From Ichthyocystis sparus (GTDB lineage Bacteria; Pseudomonadota; Gammaproteobacteria; Burkholderiales; 2013Ark19i), in the NCBI RefSeq assembly GCF_900078755.1, contig NZ_FKIH01000005.1: DNA of 64,000 nucleotides; one strand, given 5' to 3'. The translations under genes were made by a program, and so were the position numbers. The notes beneath the pieces were generated by a model. That model worked only from the letters and a program-made list of their open reading frames with translations, made no database searches and was not told where the DNA came from. The stretch's first letter is position 1. The number at the start of each line of letters is the position of its first letter. Of this stretch, positions 42,493 through 52,164 are shown in pieces.

Positions 42493-43683
42493 CTAACCTA
42501 CACAAATAGATAACCTATCTTTAGCAACGGTGCTAGCATAAGCCTTAACTTCCTGGTCAAAGCACAATATGTCATCCAATGTAGAACATGGACGCGCAGG
42601 CACTCCAGAGTAAGTCTCAGAAATTATAGTAAGAATATCTGTAAAACGAATTTGACCGCTTAAAAATAGCTGCACCGCCGCCTCATTAGCAGCATTTACA
42701 ATTATACAATCGCTATGTCCAGCTGTAACAGCATCAAGTACTATTTTCAAACACGGAGCAATATTTGTATCAAGCGCATGGAAGGATAAACTGCCAAGCT
42801 TGATCAAATCAATGTTAGATACACCCGATATATGCCTATTAGAAGATGACAAAGCATAGGATAGTGCAGTTCTCATATCAGGATAGGACATATGAGCCAA
42901 AGTTACCCCATCAATATAGTCAACTAATCCATGAACTATACTCTCGGGATGCACAACTATCCCAACCTTGCTTGGAGAAACTCCAAATAACCAGCAAGCC
43001 TCAGCCACTTCAAGTCCTTTGTTTACCATAGTAGCCGAATCAACAGAAATTTTACGACCCATTGACCAGCGCGGATGGGTACAAACTTGTTCGGGAGTTA
43101 CATTGTCAAGCTGAGAAAAAGGAAGCGGCCAAAATGGCCCCCCAGATGCTGTCAGCACTAGGCGCTTTACAAGATTTGCTGAAGTTTCACAAGAATAATC
43201 CCTAGGTAAAAGACACTGTAACAAAGCAGAATGCTCGCTATCGATGGGAATAATATTAGCGCCTGAGCTACGCGCAACATCCATTATCACTGGGCCTCCA
43301 GCAACTAAGGATTCCTTATTTGCCAAAAGAACCTCTTTGCCCGACTCCAAAGCAGCATAAGTTGCAACCAATCCTGCTGTACCGGTAATTGCAGCAAGTA
43401 CAACATCCACCTCAGGCAGTGAGATTATACGGGGAAAATCGCGCCCAGAAAGAACACAAACGTCCCTATCCGAAAGGGCCAAGGACAAAGCTTTAAAGGC
43501 ATCATCATTAGCAACACACACATAATCAGGATTAAATGCACAACATTGTTCATACAAGAGTGGCCACTTCTCATTAGCTGACAAAGCTAAAACACGGTAC
43601 CTATCAGGGTATAGGCGTACAACATCAAGCGCCTGACTTCCAATTGAGCCAGTAGATCCGGCAATCACGACATTCCTAGGCAT
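42493..43683 (-). CDS. dxr: 1-deoxy-D-xylulose 5-phosphate reductoisomerase
   Basis: Dxr makes 2-C-methyl-D-erythritol 4-phosphate, the committed MEP-pathway step, with NADPH. Landmarks are the N-terminal VVIAGSTGSIGSQALDVV, the ANKESLVAGG segment, PIDSEHSALLQCL and the metal/substrate region SMGRKISVDSATMVNKGLEVAEACWLF. ATG at 43683 has AGAAGGG five bases upstream; a longer frame opens at 43716 inside cdsA. Works with ispH in the same window. Confidence 0.95.
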   Translation of the reverse strand: MPRNVVIAGSTGSIGSQALDVVRLYPDRYRVLALSANEKWPLLYEQCCAFNPDYVCVANDDAFKALSLALSDRDVCVLSGRDFPRIISLPEVDVVLAAITGTAGLVATYAALESGKEVLLANKESLVAGGPVIMDVARSSGANIIPIDSEHSALLQCLLPRDYSCETSANLVKRLVLTASGGPFWPLPFSQLDNVTPEQVCTHPRWSMGRKISVDSATMVNKGLEVAEACWLFGVSPSKVGIVVHPESIVHGLVDYIDGVTLAHMSYPDMRTALSYALSSSNRHISGVSNIDLIKLGSLSFHALDTNIAPCLKIVLDAVTAGHSDCIIVNAANEAAVQLFLSGQIRFTDILTIISETYSGVPARPCSTLDDILCFDQEVKAYASTVAKDRLSICVG

Positions 43684-43697
43684 TGCGTCCCTTCTGG

Positions 43698-44528
43698 CTA
43701 ACGATTCAAAATACAAAACAATAGAGGCATCATAGAAAAGTATGAATCAAACCTATCTAAAATACCCCCGTGACCAGGAAGAAGGTTACCACTATCCTTT
43801 ACTCCAGACACCCTCTTAACGGCAGATTCTAGAAGATCACCGGAAACTGCATAGGAAACAAAAATGGCAGCAATAAAAAAGTCGGCCCCAGAAAACTTCC
43901 ACGGCAATATAACTATCCCCCAAAGATGGGATATTAATAGTACTAAGACGGCTGCAATATATGAACCACAAAGACCCTCAAACGATTTACGCGGACTAAT
44001 CGAAGGAGCTATAGGAGTACGACCAAATAACGTACCAATAAAATATGCACAGCTATCCATAGACATAATAATAAAAACAGACCAGAACAAAAATTTTGCC
44101 CCCAGAAAACGGAATATCCAGAATGTAGACAACCAACCAATCAGGATACAGGATACGCCCAAAAAGGCTAACGGATTTGACATGCTCCAAGAACTAGCAC
44201 TGTAATTTATTAGAGAAAATGGTACCAAGGCCCATAAACCAGAAAATACGAAAGCCACACTAAGAGCTTGTGATTTCGGTAGATACCAAGCAAAAACACC
44301 ATATAGTACGGTAGATGCAAAAATCATAAAATCCAGCGCACGTGACTTAGGTAATGTAATGAATAACCTGCTCCATTCCCAAAGTGACAGCAAAAGTAAA
44401 AGCCCAACTACCACCATAGCCATAGCTGGGGACAAAAATTTCACTACAAGAAACAACAAAACTAATAGGAAAAATGCAGTGATAGAGCGAAGTAGAAGCT
44501 CCCTAAAACGAGACTTTTTTAGCAACAT
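43698..44528 (-). CDS. cdsA: Phosphatidate cytidylyltransferase
   Basis: CdsA makes CDP-diacylglycerol for phospholipid synthesis in the inner membrane. The 276-residue protein has seven to eight hydrophobic segments and the C-terminal family signature SAVKRVSGVKDSGNLLPGHG followed by GILDRFDS. Start ATG at 44528, directly after the uppS stop. Part of the conserved uppS-cdsA-dxr order. Confidence 0.95.
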   Translation of the reverse strand: MLLKKSRFRELLLRSITAFFLLVLLFLVVKFLSPAMAMVVVGLLLLLSLWEWSRLFITLPKSRALDFMIFASTVLYGVFAWYLPKSQALSVAFVFSGLWALVPFSLINYSASSWSMSNPLAFLGVSCILIGWLSTFWIFRFLGAKFLFWSVFIIMSMDSCAYFIGTLFGRTPIAPSISPRKSFEGLCGSYIAAVLVLLISHLWGIVILPWKFSGADFFIAAIFVSYAVSGDLLESAVKRVSGVKDSGNLLPGHGGILDRFDSYFSMMPLLFCILNR

Positions 44529-45284
44529 CTAAAGGACATCTCCAAAATCACAATCAACACTGCCCCCTACCGATCCAAATCTCCTGTTTCTGCGCTGAAA
44601 AACTCCGATAGCATCAGTAAGGGATTTCTCATTGAAATCAGGCCAAAAAACAGGTGTAAAATAAAACTCTGTGTAAGCCAATTGCCACAAAAAGAAATTA
44701 CTTATGCGATATTCACCAGATGTACGAATAAAAAGATCCGGCTCAGGTAGGTGAGAAAGACAAAAGTACGGACTCAAACTTTCAACACTAATATCTTCTG
44801 GGGAAAAGGAAGGATGATCGGAGACAAAACCCTTAACAGCCTGGATTATATCCCAACGCCCCCCGTAGTTTAGGGCTATATTGAGGAACAACTTATTATT
44901 TCCGCGAGTCTCTTCCTCTGCTCGCCCCAGCTCATCTAACAAGCTTGAATAGTTAGATAAGAAAAACCTGTCACCAATAAAAGATAAACAAACTCCATGC
45001 TCCTTCAAAAAACCCATATGTTGCCTAAGAGCGACAACTAATAATGAAAAAAGAGCATCCACTTCCGATACTGGACGACGCCAATTCTCCGTGCTAAAAG
45101 CAAACAAAGTCAAGCAAGGCACTCGATGGCACAAACACCCTCGCACAACACTTTCAACAGCATCAACACCCTTGCTATGACCAGACAACCGCGACATAGA
45201 ACGCTTCTCAGCCCAGCGACCATTACCATCCATAACGATAGCTATATGCTGCGGAACCTCCACAGCGGATGATGATTGCGACAA
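44529..45284 (-). CDS. uppS: Isoprenyl transferase (undecaprenyl diphosphate synthase)
   Basis: UppS elongates farnesyl diphosphate to the C55 lipid carrier for peptidoglycan. Motifs: HIAIVMDGNGRWAEKR with the catalytic Asp, FAFSTENWRRP, and late RTSGEYRISNFFLWQLAYTEFYF. The start is TTG at 45284, supported by AGGGG six bases upstream; no ATG precedes the conserved region. It has 251 residues and follows frr by 19 bases. Confidence 0.95.
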   Translation of the reverse strand: MSQSSSAVEVPQHIAIVMDGNGRWAEKRSMSRLSGHSKGVDAVESVVRGCLCHRVPCLTLFAFSTENWRRPVSEVDALFSLLVVALRQHMGFLKEHGVCLSFIGDRFFLSNYSSLLDELGRAEEETRGNNKLFLNIALNYGGRWDIIQAVKGFVSDHPSFSPEDISVESLSPYFCLSHLPEPDLFIRTSGEYRISNFFLWQLAYTEFYFTPVFWPDFNEKSLTDAIGVFQRRNRRFGSVGGSVDCDFGDVL

Positions 45285-45303
45285 AAAACACCCCTGCAGA
45301 TAA

Positions 45304-45876
45304 TTAAATAGTCATTACTTCCGTTTCCTTTGCATGCATAATATCATCAATATCAGCGATGAAACGGTCAGTTAATTTCTGAATCTTGTCTTGTAAAGAG
45401 CGTTCTTCATCCTCTGAAATTTCCTTCTTCTTTAAGGATTCTTTCAGAGAAGAATTAGCATCCCTACGTATATTTCTAATGCTAACTCTTCCAAGTTCAC
45501 TCTCAGAACGCACAAGCTTGGCCAAATCACGACGCCTCTCTTCAGAAAGAGCAGGCATAGGAACACACACTGCATCTGATTTCGTAAAAGGATTCAAGCA
45601 CAAATCTGAATCACGAATGGCCTTCTCAATAGCGGGAAGCAGAGACTTCTCCCATGGTTGAATCATAATGGTACGAGAATCACTCAGCGTAAGGCTAGCA
45701 ACCTGCTTAACTGGAATCGTAGATCCATAGTAAGGGACCAACACATCCTCAACCAAAGAAGTATTAGCACGCCCTGTCCTAATCTTAGACAAAGAAACCT
45801 TCAACGACCCTATAGTTTTCTCCATCTTGTCTTGTGTAAGCCGCTGTATGTCATCAACCACGCATAAATCCTTCAT
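45304..45876 (-). CDS. frr: Ribosome recycling factor
   Basis: Frr splits post-termination ribosomes together with EF-G. The 190-residue, mostly helical protein shows the KIRTGRANTSLVEDVLVPYYG hinge region, the LTLSDSRTIMIQPWEKS block and the C-terminal ELGRVSIRNIRRDAN segment of the three-helix bundle. Start ATG at 45876, between pyrH and uppS as in most bacteria. Confidence 0.96.
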   Translation of the reverse strand: MKDLCVVDDIQRLTQDKMEKTIGSLKVSLSKIRTGRANTSLVEDVLVPYYGSTIPVKQVASLTLSDSRTIMIQPWEKSLLPAIEKAIRDSDLCLNPFTKSDAVCVPMPALSEERRRDLAKLVRSESELGRVSIRNIRRDANSSLKESLKKKEISEDEERSLQDKIQKLTDRFIADIDDIMHAKETEVMTI

Positions 45877-45884
45877 TTAACATG

Positions 45885-46601
45885 TTAACAATAAACCAGC
45901 GTTCCTTCTGGCTCACCGCAAACAATCCTAGATAGAGCGCCTGGATTAAAAATATTGAAGACCACAATGGGTAAATTCTGATCCCTGCACAATGCCAGCG
46001 CTGTAGAATCCATAACTCGCAATCCCTCAGCCAAAGCCACGTCAACGGAAACAGAATCATAGCGAACCGCATCATCATAGATATTCGGATCTTTATCATA
46101 CACACCATCAACCTTAGTGGCCTTCAAAACTATAGAAGCGCCAATCTCTGTACCACGAAGAGAGGCTGCAGTATCGGTAGTAAAAAACGGATTACCAGTA
46201 CCAGCCGCAAATATAACAACAAAACCATCCTCTAAGTACGAAATGGCCTTATTCCGTACGTACAACTCTATTATGGTCTCAATCTGTAGTGCGGACATAG
46301 AACGAGCAGAAACGTTCCTTTGCCTTAGAGCCTCGCGCAAAATAATGGCGTTCATAACTGTAGCTAACATGCCAACATAATCTGCATCTGCTCGCTCCAT
46401 ACCAAGACCGACCAAGTTAGATCCTCGGAAGATATTGCCCCCACCTACAACAACACCAATCTGAACCCCCATGGCACGAACCGACGCTATTTCGTCTGCT
46501 ATGGCATAGAGTACGCCAGAATTAACACCAAAACCATCACCCCCTGAAAGCGATTCACCGGACAACTTAAGAAGAACACGCCTGTGGCGTACAACGGACA
46601 T
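45885..46601 (-). CDS. pyrH: Uridylate kinase
   Basis: PyrH phosphorylates UMP to UDP. It is a hexameric amino-acid-kinase-fold enzyme under UTP/GTP control. It shows LLKLSGESLSG at the start, VVVGGGNIFRG, the central FAAGTGNPFFTTD, and a C-terminal FNIFNPG. ATG at 46601 follows GGGGGAG; the longer frame from 46655 runs into tsf. 238 residues is the usual length. Confidence 0.96.
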   Translation of the reverse strand: MSVVRHRRVLLKLSGESLSGGDGFGVNSGVLYAIADEIASVRAMGVQIGVVVGGGNIFRGSNLVGLGMERADADYVGMLATVMNAIILREALRQRNVSARSMSALQIETIIELYVRNKAISYLEDGFVVIFAAGTGNPFFTTDTAASLRGTEIGASIVLKATKVDGVYDKDPNIYDDAVRYDSVSVDVALAEGLRVMDSTALALCRDQNLPIVVFNIFNPGALSRIVCGEPEGTLVYC

Positions 46602-46614
46602 AACTCCCCCGAGG

Positions 46615-47490
46615 TTACATGGATTTGACTGCTGCCACTTCTTTGGCAAAATCAACCCGCTCCTTCTCTATCCCCTCACCTACCACAAAGAATTGAAAGC
46701 GATGAACAACAGTACCATTACTTACTAGCATTTCTCCAACAGACTTAGAGGTATCCTTAACAAAAGGCTGATCAAGTAAACTAACCTCACTCAGGAACTT
46801 TGATACTCTACCATTAACCATCTTGGATATTATTTCATCTGATTTACCCGATTGAGCAGCTTGTTGGCGATAGATCTCCATTTCTCTTTCCAAAATATCC
46901 TTGGGAACATCATCGCGTGACACGCACAACGGCCTAGATGCCGCTATATGCATAGCAACATCCCTTGCTGCATTGTCATCTCCACTGTACTCGACCATTA
47001 CACCTATACGCGAACCATGAACATAACAGGTCAAATTACACTCGCTTTGCCACAAGGTAAAGCGACGTATAGTAATATTCTCTCCGATCCTACCAGCCAA
47101 TGCAACTCGCATATCCTCTATAGTTTGCTTACCTTCTGTAGACAAACTCATTAAGTTCTCTATGTCGCTGGGGCGTTCCTGAAAAATCAAAGAGGCCACA
47201 GAATAAGAAAAATCTATAAAACTCTCATTTCTGCAGACAAAATCAGTCTCACAGTTTACTTCCAACAAAACACCAGAAAGACGATCATCTGATATGCGAC
47301 ACAAAACTATGCCCTCAGAAGCAACACGAGAGGAGGCTTTTGTGGCCCTATCGCCTAAGCGAACCCTCAAAATGTCCTCCGCCTTCTTCATATCACCACC
47401 AGCTTCAACCAAAGCTTTTTTACACTCTAGTAAAGGAGCATCCGTTTTTAACCTTAATTCCTTAACCATAGCAGCTGTAATTTCACTCAT
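46615..47490 (-). CDS. tsf: Elongation factor Ts
   Basis: EF-Ts exchanges nucleotide on EF-Tu. The 291 residues begin MSEITAAMVKELRLKTDAPL and include CKKALVEAGGDMKKAEDILR, the core LEVNCETDFVCRNE, and later subdomain sequence ending near KEVAAV. ATG at 47490 is preceded by GAGGG; the frame opens at 47526. It follows rpsB with 32 bases between the stop and the start. Confidence 0.96.
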   Translation of the reverse strand: MSEITAAMVKELRLKTDAPLLECKKALVEAGGDMKKAEDILRVRLGDRATKASSRVASEGIVLCRISDDRLSGVLLEVNCETDFVCRNESFIDFSYSVASLIFQERPSDIENLMSLSTEGKQTIEDMRVALAGRIGENITIRRFTLWQSECNLTCYVHGSRIGVMVEYSGDDNAARDVAMHIAASRPLCVSRDDVPKDILEREMEIYRQQAAQSGKSDEIISKMVNGRVSKFLSEVSLLDQPFVKDTSKSVGEMLVSNGTVVHRFQFFVVGEGIEKERVDFAKEVAAVKSM

Positions 47491-47522
47491 ATACCCTCGC
47501 CTATTGGCCAACAATCGTCGAC

Positions 47523-48293
47523 TCACACCAAATCTGATACGCCTTCTGCATCATCAGCATTGCTAACCTCGACAAGCTCCTCCGAAATGCTAGAAACCAT
47601 CGCATCTCTACTTCGCTTGCGACCATCTAAAATTGCATCCGCTATACCACTGGCATATAAACGAATAGCCTTCCCAGAGTCATCATTTCCTGGAATAACA
47701 TAATCTATCCCGTCTGGGGAATCATTAGTATCAACAACACCTACAACTGGAATACCCAATTTCTTGGCTTCTGCAACAGCAATCTTCTGATATCCAACGT
47801 CTACTATGAACAAAGCATCAGGAAGATTATGCATGGATGAAATTCCACCAAAACTACAACGCAGCTTTGCCAATTCACGCTGCTTCATGATCATCTCTTT
47901 TTTGTACAAAAACTGTTGCTTACTCTCATCTGAGAACAATTCCTCCACTTCGCGCAAATGCTTTATTGACTGGCGCACAGTTTTGAAATTGGTCAACATA
48001 CCGCCGAGCCAACGATAATGGACATATGGCATACTGCACCGAGTAGCTTCCTCAGAGATAATATCCCGAGCTGACCTTTTAGTACCAACAAACAAAATAT
48101 TCCCATTGTTAGACGACAAGCCTGAAACAAAACGTAACGCATCACGGTACATTTTGACTGTCTTTTCCAAATTAATTATATGGATACGGTTACGTTGACC
48201 AAAAATATACGGTGCCATCTTAGGGTTCCAGAACCTAACCTGATGACCAAAATGGCAACCTGCCTCCAACATCTGACGAATTGTTGCTCCCAT
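47523..48293 (-). CDS. rpsB: 30S ribosomal protein S2
   Basis: Ribosomal protein S2 of the small subunit. The 256 residues show MLEAGCHFGHQVRFWNPKM, RIHIINLEKT, VGTKRSARDII, WLGGMLTNFKT and the late DTNDSPDGIDYVIPGNDDS. ATG at 48293 is preceded by GAGGA. It is first in the operon; a promoter-like sequence lies upstream and map is divergent, the usual bacterial order. Confidence 0.97.
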   Translation of the reverse strand: MGATIRQMLEAGCHFGHQVRFWNPKMAPYIFGQRNRIHIINLEKTVKMYRDALRFVSGLSSNNGNILFVGTKRSARDIISEEATRCSMPYVHYRWLGGMLTNFKTVRQSIKHLREVEELFSDESKQQFLYKKEMIMKQRELAKLRCSFGGISSMHNLPDALFIVDVGYQKIAVAEAKKLGIPVVGVVDTNDSPDGIDYVIPGNDDSGKAIRLYASGIADAILDGRKRSRDAMVSSISEELVEVSNADDAEGVSDLV

Positions 48294-48384
48294 AAGATAT
48301 CCTCGCACAAGGGTTCACACTAACGCAGGACAAAAAAAAAGCACCCTATGCCTGTCCTACGCGCAAATTTTACAACGGTGTTCA

Positions 48385-48414
48385 ATTCTAAGGGACTTAT
48401 TAGTAATACGTAAA
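48385..48414 (-). promoter_or_regulatory. Promoter candidate for the rpsB operon
   Basis: On the minus strand TTTACG (48409-48414), 18 bases, TAGAAT (48385-48390), about 90 bases before rpsB. An AGGACA/TGTCCT pair with a 20-base loop lies between it and the gene and may be a leader structure. Confidence 0.35.
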
Positions 48415-48516
48415 CTACTTTCTAGATTAAATAAATAAAAATTAGTCCCGAAAAATACCCAAAAGAGCTATGATAGTAGGTAAAAGTGGTAAGTGCTCGC
48501 GACTGTGAGGGAATGT

Positions 48517-49335
48517 ATGTCTAGACGGGACGAAGCTGTTTTAATCAAAAAATCAGATGAAATTGAGAAAATGAGAATAGCTGGCAAATTGGCATCTGAG
48601 GTACTTGATTTTATAACGCCACATGTCAAAGCGGGAATAACTACTGAAGAGCTTGATAGGCATTGCTATGACTACATGGTAAATGTTCAACAAACTATAC
48701 CTGCACCGCTTAACTATCACCCCTCTGGATTTAGTACTCCATATCCTAAGTCAATTTGCACATCTGTAAACAATATTATATGCCACGGCATTCCAAATGA
48801 TCGTCAATTAAAAAATGGAGATATAGTAAATATAGACATTACTGTAATTAAAGATGGGTACCATGGCGACACAAGCCGCATGTTCATGGTAGGGGAAGTA
48901 GCGCAGCATGCCAAGCGTCTAGTTGAAAAAACTTATGAAGCCATGTGGGTAGGCATAACCCAGGTACGACCAGGAAACACTCTGGGTGATATAGGTTACT
49001 CCATTCAATCTTTCGCAGAAAACCTTGGATTTTCTGTGGTAAGGGAGTTTTGTGGTCACGGGGTTGGAAAAAACTTTCATGAGTCCCCACAAGTATTACA
49101 TTACGGCAAACAAAACACCGGTCTAAAACTATTGCCAGGAATGACATTCACGATAGAACCTATGATAAACCAAGGTGGAAGACATATAAAGGTACTACGG
49201 GATGGATGGACTGTTACAACCAAGGATAGAAGCCTTTCTGCACAGTGGGAGCATACGATTTTGGTCACTGATGAAGGGTATGAGGTTCTAACAGTTTCGT
49301 CGGGCACACCCCTCCCTCCTCATAATATTTCCTAA
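48517..49335 (+). CDS. map: Methionine aminopeptidase, type I
   Basis: Map removes the N-terminal Met from new proteins with a di-metal centre. The expected ligands are in place: both Asp in IVNIDITVIKDGYHGDTSRMF, His in EFCGHGVGKNFHESPQ, Glu in FTIEPMIN and Glu in QWEHTILVTDEG. ATG at 48517 has GAGGG five bases upstream; a GTG at 48493 also opens the frame. Divergent from rpsB. The 3' end overlaps the convergent 810-residue gene by 71 bases, which is long. Confidence 0.95.
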   Translation: MSRRDEAVLIKKSDEIEKMRIAGKLASEVLDFITPHVKAGITTEELDRHCYDYMVNVQQTIPAPLNYHPSGFSTPYPKSICTSVNNIICHGIPNDRQLKNGDIVNIDITVIKDGYHGDTSRMFMVGEVAQHAKRLVEKTYEAMWVGITQVRPGNTLGDIGYSIQSFAENLGFSVVREFCGHGVGKNFHESPQVLHYGKQNTGLKLLPGMTFTIEPMINQGGRHIKVLRDGWTVTTKDRSLSAQWEHTILVTDEGYEVLTVSSGTPLPPHNIS

Positions 49336-51697
49336 ATGTGGAGTCTTTTGTAGATATTTCCAGGAAAGATCTCCACTTCTTAAGATCACATACACTTAGT
49401 GGCAAGTTATACAGCTGACATAGCCCAGCAACCAAAGATAAATGACTCTCTGAGTACGTCCATAGCGCAACACTGTCAAACCCTATTATACGTGGCAACA
49501 AGGAAACCGCATTTATCACAAAATCCACACCTACACCACGGTAAAACGCAGTACGAATCAAAAATAGACCATTTTGCCACCAATATGACCCCCTGGAACG
49601 ACAGCAAAGGGCAATAAGTCCTGCAAAAGCAAAAAATCTAGCATCTGCGTTACCTAAACTTGAATTGTCCCAATCTATAATGGTATGAGCTATGGATAAC
49701 GAATCAGGAAAGGAGCACTTGTTTTCATGTAAAGGCCCAAGCGTAGAAACAATCGGCATATTATTCATAGCATCCCACACTAACATCTCTTGATCAGAAT
49801 TGGACTTGTGTCCATTCAACAAAAAGTCTCGTGCCGACTTATCTGAACAAGGAATTGCCAAAGCAATCCGCACACAAGCAAGATTTCCCCTATCTACTGA
49901 CGAATACAGCACCTCTTGTAAAATTGCACCATCCTGGTAAATGCCACACTCTACACGCAACCAACGACGCAAAGAAATAGGGTCTATAAAAATTTTGGGA
50001 GGCCAATTTTCTCTTTCAACAAGCCACTGCATTTCTGAGGATTTTTCATCCCAAAAACGTGTAATCTTAAATGGTCCAACATTGCAATGCCCAGCCTTGG
50101 AAGGACGCAATGAATCATTAAGTGTTTCTATATCAGATGATGGAAGCCAGATTTGAACTCCCAATAACATCCAAATAAGCTCAACTAGCTGACGAGATTT
50201 ACCGCAAGTATAGGAAGCTCCGTGGCGAAAGTCGTACAGAACATAGTGATCACTGTGGTGTTGAAGTTTTTTTGAGAGCTTACCACCTACTTTTGTCTTC
50301 AGTACCTTTCTTGATTTGTAATCTACAACACGAAATATCATCAACCATAACGAGCCAACACGAAGCACCAGGGGGTAGGAAATTCCATTATCCTCTATAG
50401 CTTGCACTAAAAAATTCACACTGGATAAATTCATCCAAACCGAAGAGTGCCTTAGTTTTTGTCCGAGTCTATTAATTAATAGGCGATAGTGAACCCCGCC
50501 GTTGGAATAATTTTGCAAAAATTCATCTACAGCATCTACAGAATCAGACAACAAAGCTGAAGCTGCAGCCAAATCAACCTCACGATCAGTATGAGGAATC
50601 CACTGCTCCTTAGAAAGAGCTAATCCGCCCTCGAATCTTCTGCAATCAGTAGCTGATAATAACTGAGATAGTTTATTGCATACAGCATCAGCAGTGTGTA
50701 ATACGTAGTGCTCAGCATTTCTTCTTATAGTCTTCAATATAGTAACTAATAACACATTCCTCTCACCTTCTTTTACCCACTTTAGTTCATCCATATTATT
50801 TTCTAGGAGATACTGGAACACTGTAACCAACAATGGCATGTCCATGTTTCCGTAGTGAGAAATTAGATTTTTCTTTAAGTAATGTTCTTGCTCTTCTGTT
50901 ACATAGTCTAACGAAGATGTCATAGATACTATTGCTTGCAATATTAGTAATAACCGCGAAAAAGACGGTAATACATTAGTCAATCTTAAGCAATATGAAA
51001 AATAACTTTCCTGATCCAAATATTTTAAAAACAACAATCTTTTCTTATATGAATCAGAAAAAAGGTCCGTATCACGATATGCATCTAATATATGCTCCCA
51101 CTCAGTATTCTTTGCACCTGTTTCAACAAACGGGGGAAATATGCAGTGTAGGTTTACCAACTTGGTCTTTAATTTGGTAATAAGTTCGTAGTTAATACGA
51201 GTAGATGAAGTAGTAGAAAACTTACTAATCACACAACGAAACAAGTAAATAGCTACAAATCCCGTCCACTGATCATCTAGAAACAGATCTTGTAGAAAAA
51301 CAAATATATCACCGCGGCTAAAAATAGCAGATAAACGACAATATGTATCTTGATCGAACAATATGAACAGCTGGCACACACGCGAATGAATAACATCTCT
51401 AAAATCTGCTGCGGCAACCTTAGAAAATCTGTCACTACCTATACGATGTGCAATACCAACAAGCTCTTCATCAGATCCACTATCCAAAGCAATTAAAAAA
51501 GAAACTATGTCGTCATCAAAAAGCAACACCTCTGGATCAGGAGAAATAACCTGAGAAAAAATACTCTCCCTTGGAGAAAAACCAGATGGATAAAAGTAAT
51601 AAAGTAACCTGTTAAATGATTGTTCAGAAAAAGGAAAATGTAAAAAATAGCCTCTAGACAGCATTACATCACCAAAAATTATGGATGAACACATCAT
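49265..51697 (-). CDS. 810-residue protein of unknown function
   Basis: I do not recognise this protein. The first about 350 residues are Leu/Phe-rich helical repeats without a clear motif. Residues about 390-560 are richer in strands and include SKEQWIPHTDREVDLAAASALLSD and a basic stretch KSRKVLKTKVGGKLSKKL. The last about 120 residues are hydrophobic helix. There is no signal peptide. The start is ATG at 51697; ATG at 51664 with GGTG upstream is an alternative. In many betaproteobacteria glnD stands here beside map, and I checked for it: the nucleotidyltransferase, HD and ACT motifs are absent. Real coding is supported by length and codon pattern. Confidence 0.7.
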   Translation of the reverse strand: MMCSSIIFGDVMLSRGYFLHFPFSEQSFNRLLYYFYPSGFSPRESIFSQVISPDPEVLLFDDDIVSFLIALDSGSDEELVGIAHRIGSDRFSKVAAADFRDVIHSRVCQLFILFDQDTYCRLSAIFSRGDIFVFLQDLFLDDQWTGFVAIYLFRCVISKFSTTSSTRINYELITKLKTKLVNLHCIFPPFVETGAKNTEWEHILDAYRDTDLFSDSYKKRLLFLKYLDQESYFSYCLRLTNVLPSFSRLLLILQAIVSMTSSLDYVTEEQEHYLKKNLISHYGNMDMPLLVTVFQYLLENNMDELKWVKEGERNVLLVTILKTIRRNAEHYVLHTADAVCNKLSQLLSATDCRRFEGGLALSKEQWIPHTDREVDLAAASALLSDSVDAVDEFLQNYSNGGVHYRLLINRLGQKLRHSSVWMNLSSVNFLVQAIEDNGISYPLVLRVGSLWLMIFRVVDYKSRKVLKTKVGGKLSKKLQHHSDHYVLYDFRHGASYTCGKSRQLVELIWMLLGVQIWLPSSDIETLNDSLRPSKAGHCNVGPFKITRFWDEKSSEMQWLVERENWPPKIFIDPISLRRWLRVECGIYQDGAILQEVLYSSVDRGNLACVRIALAIPCSDKSARDFLLNGHKSNSDQEMLVWDAMNNMPIVSTLGPLHENKCSFPDSLSIAHTIIDWDNSSLGNADARFFAFAGLIALCCRSRGSYWWQNGLFLIRTAFYRGVGVDFVINAVSLLPRIIGFDSVALWTYSESHLSLVAGLCQLYNLPLSVCDLKKWRSFLEISTKDSTFRKYYEEGGVCPTKLLEPHTLHQ

Positions 51698-52164
51698 ACA
51701 TTACTAACAGCATGATAAGGAATAACTCACTGAAGAACCAGGTAATGTTACACGACTAGAGCGAACGGCAGGTAAAACCATTAGCTAGAAACACTTAGGT
51801 GAACAATTTTCAGAACTGACATCCACCCAATATTAATGATTTTTCCTAAATTTTCCATGGAGTTTTCCCAAGCAACCCGGGAATAACTGTATTTACCCAA
51901 TACAAACTGATTGCCATAATAAGGCTCGCGTAGGATAATAATTGGATGGGGGAAGATCAGTATGAACATTAGAAATCCAGTTTATTTGATCTGGTATGAA
52001 AAAGATAGATCCAGCATCAGCCGTAGGATTGTTGTGGGTGTATACTATGTTACGTGCCTCTACCTAGTGCGCTTAGAGATACCAGGCAGCCTAACGGAGA
52101 GATAGTAAGTTTGGTGGAAATCCCCTTGCGTTGGTGGTCGTAGATTTTTGGGGGAATTTTTGTA
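51698..52164. other. Intergenic region upstream of dacB
   Basis: 467 bases between the divergent 810-residue gene and dacB. A TATACT box at 52041 lies 120 bases before dacB but has no matching -35. A 62-codon minus frame (51781-51969) has no ribosome site and looks accidental. Confidence 0.45.

Noticed and set aside
49265..51697. Identification as glnD from position and size
   Set aside because: No nucleotidyltransferase GSxxR/DxD, HD or ACT motifs can be seen.
51781..51969. 62-codon minus-strand frame upstream of dacB
   Set aside because: No ribosome site and no protein-like pattern beyond length.
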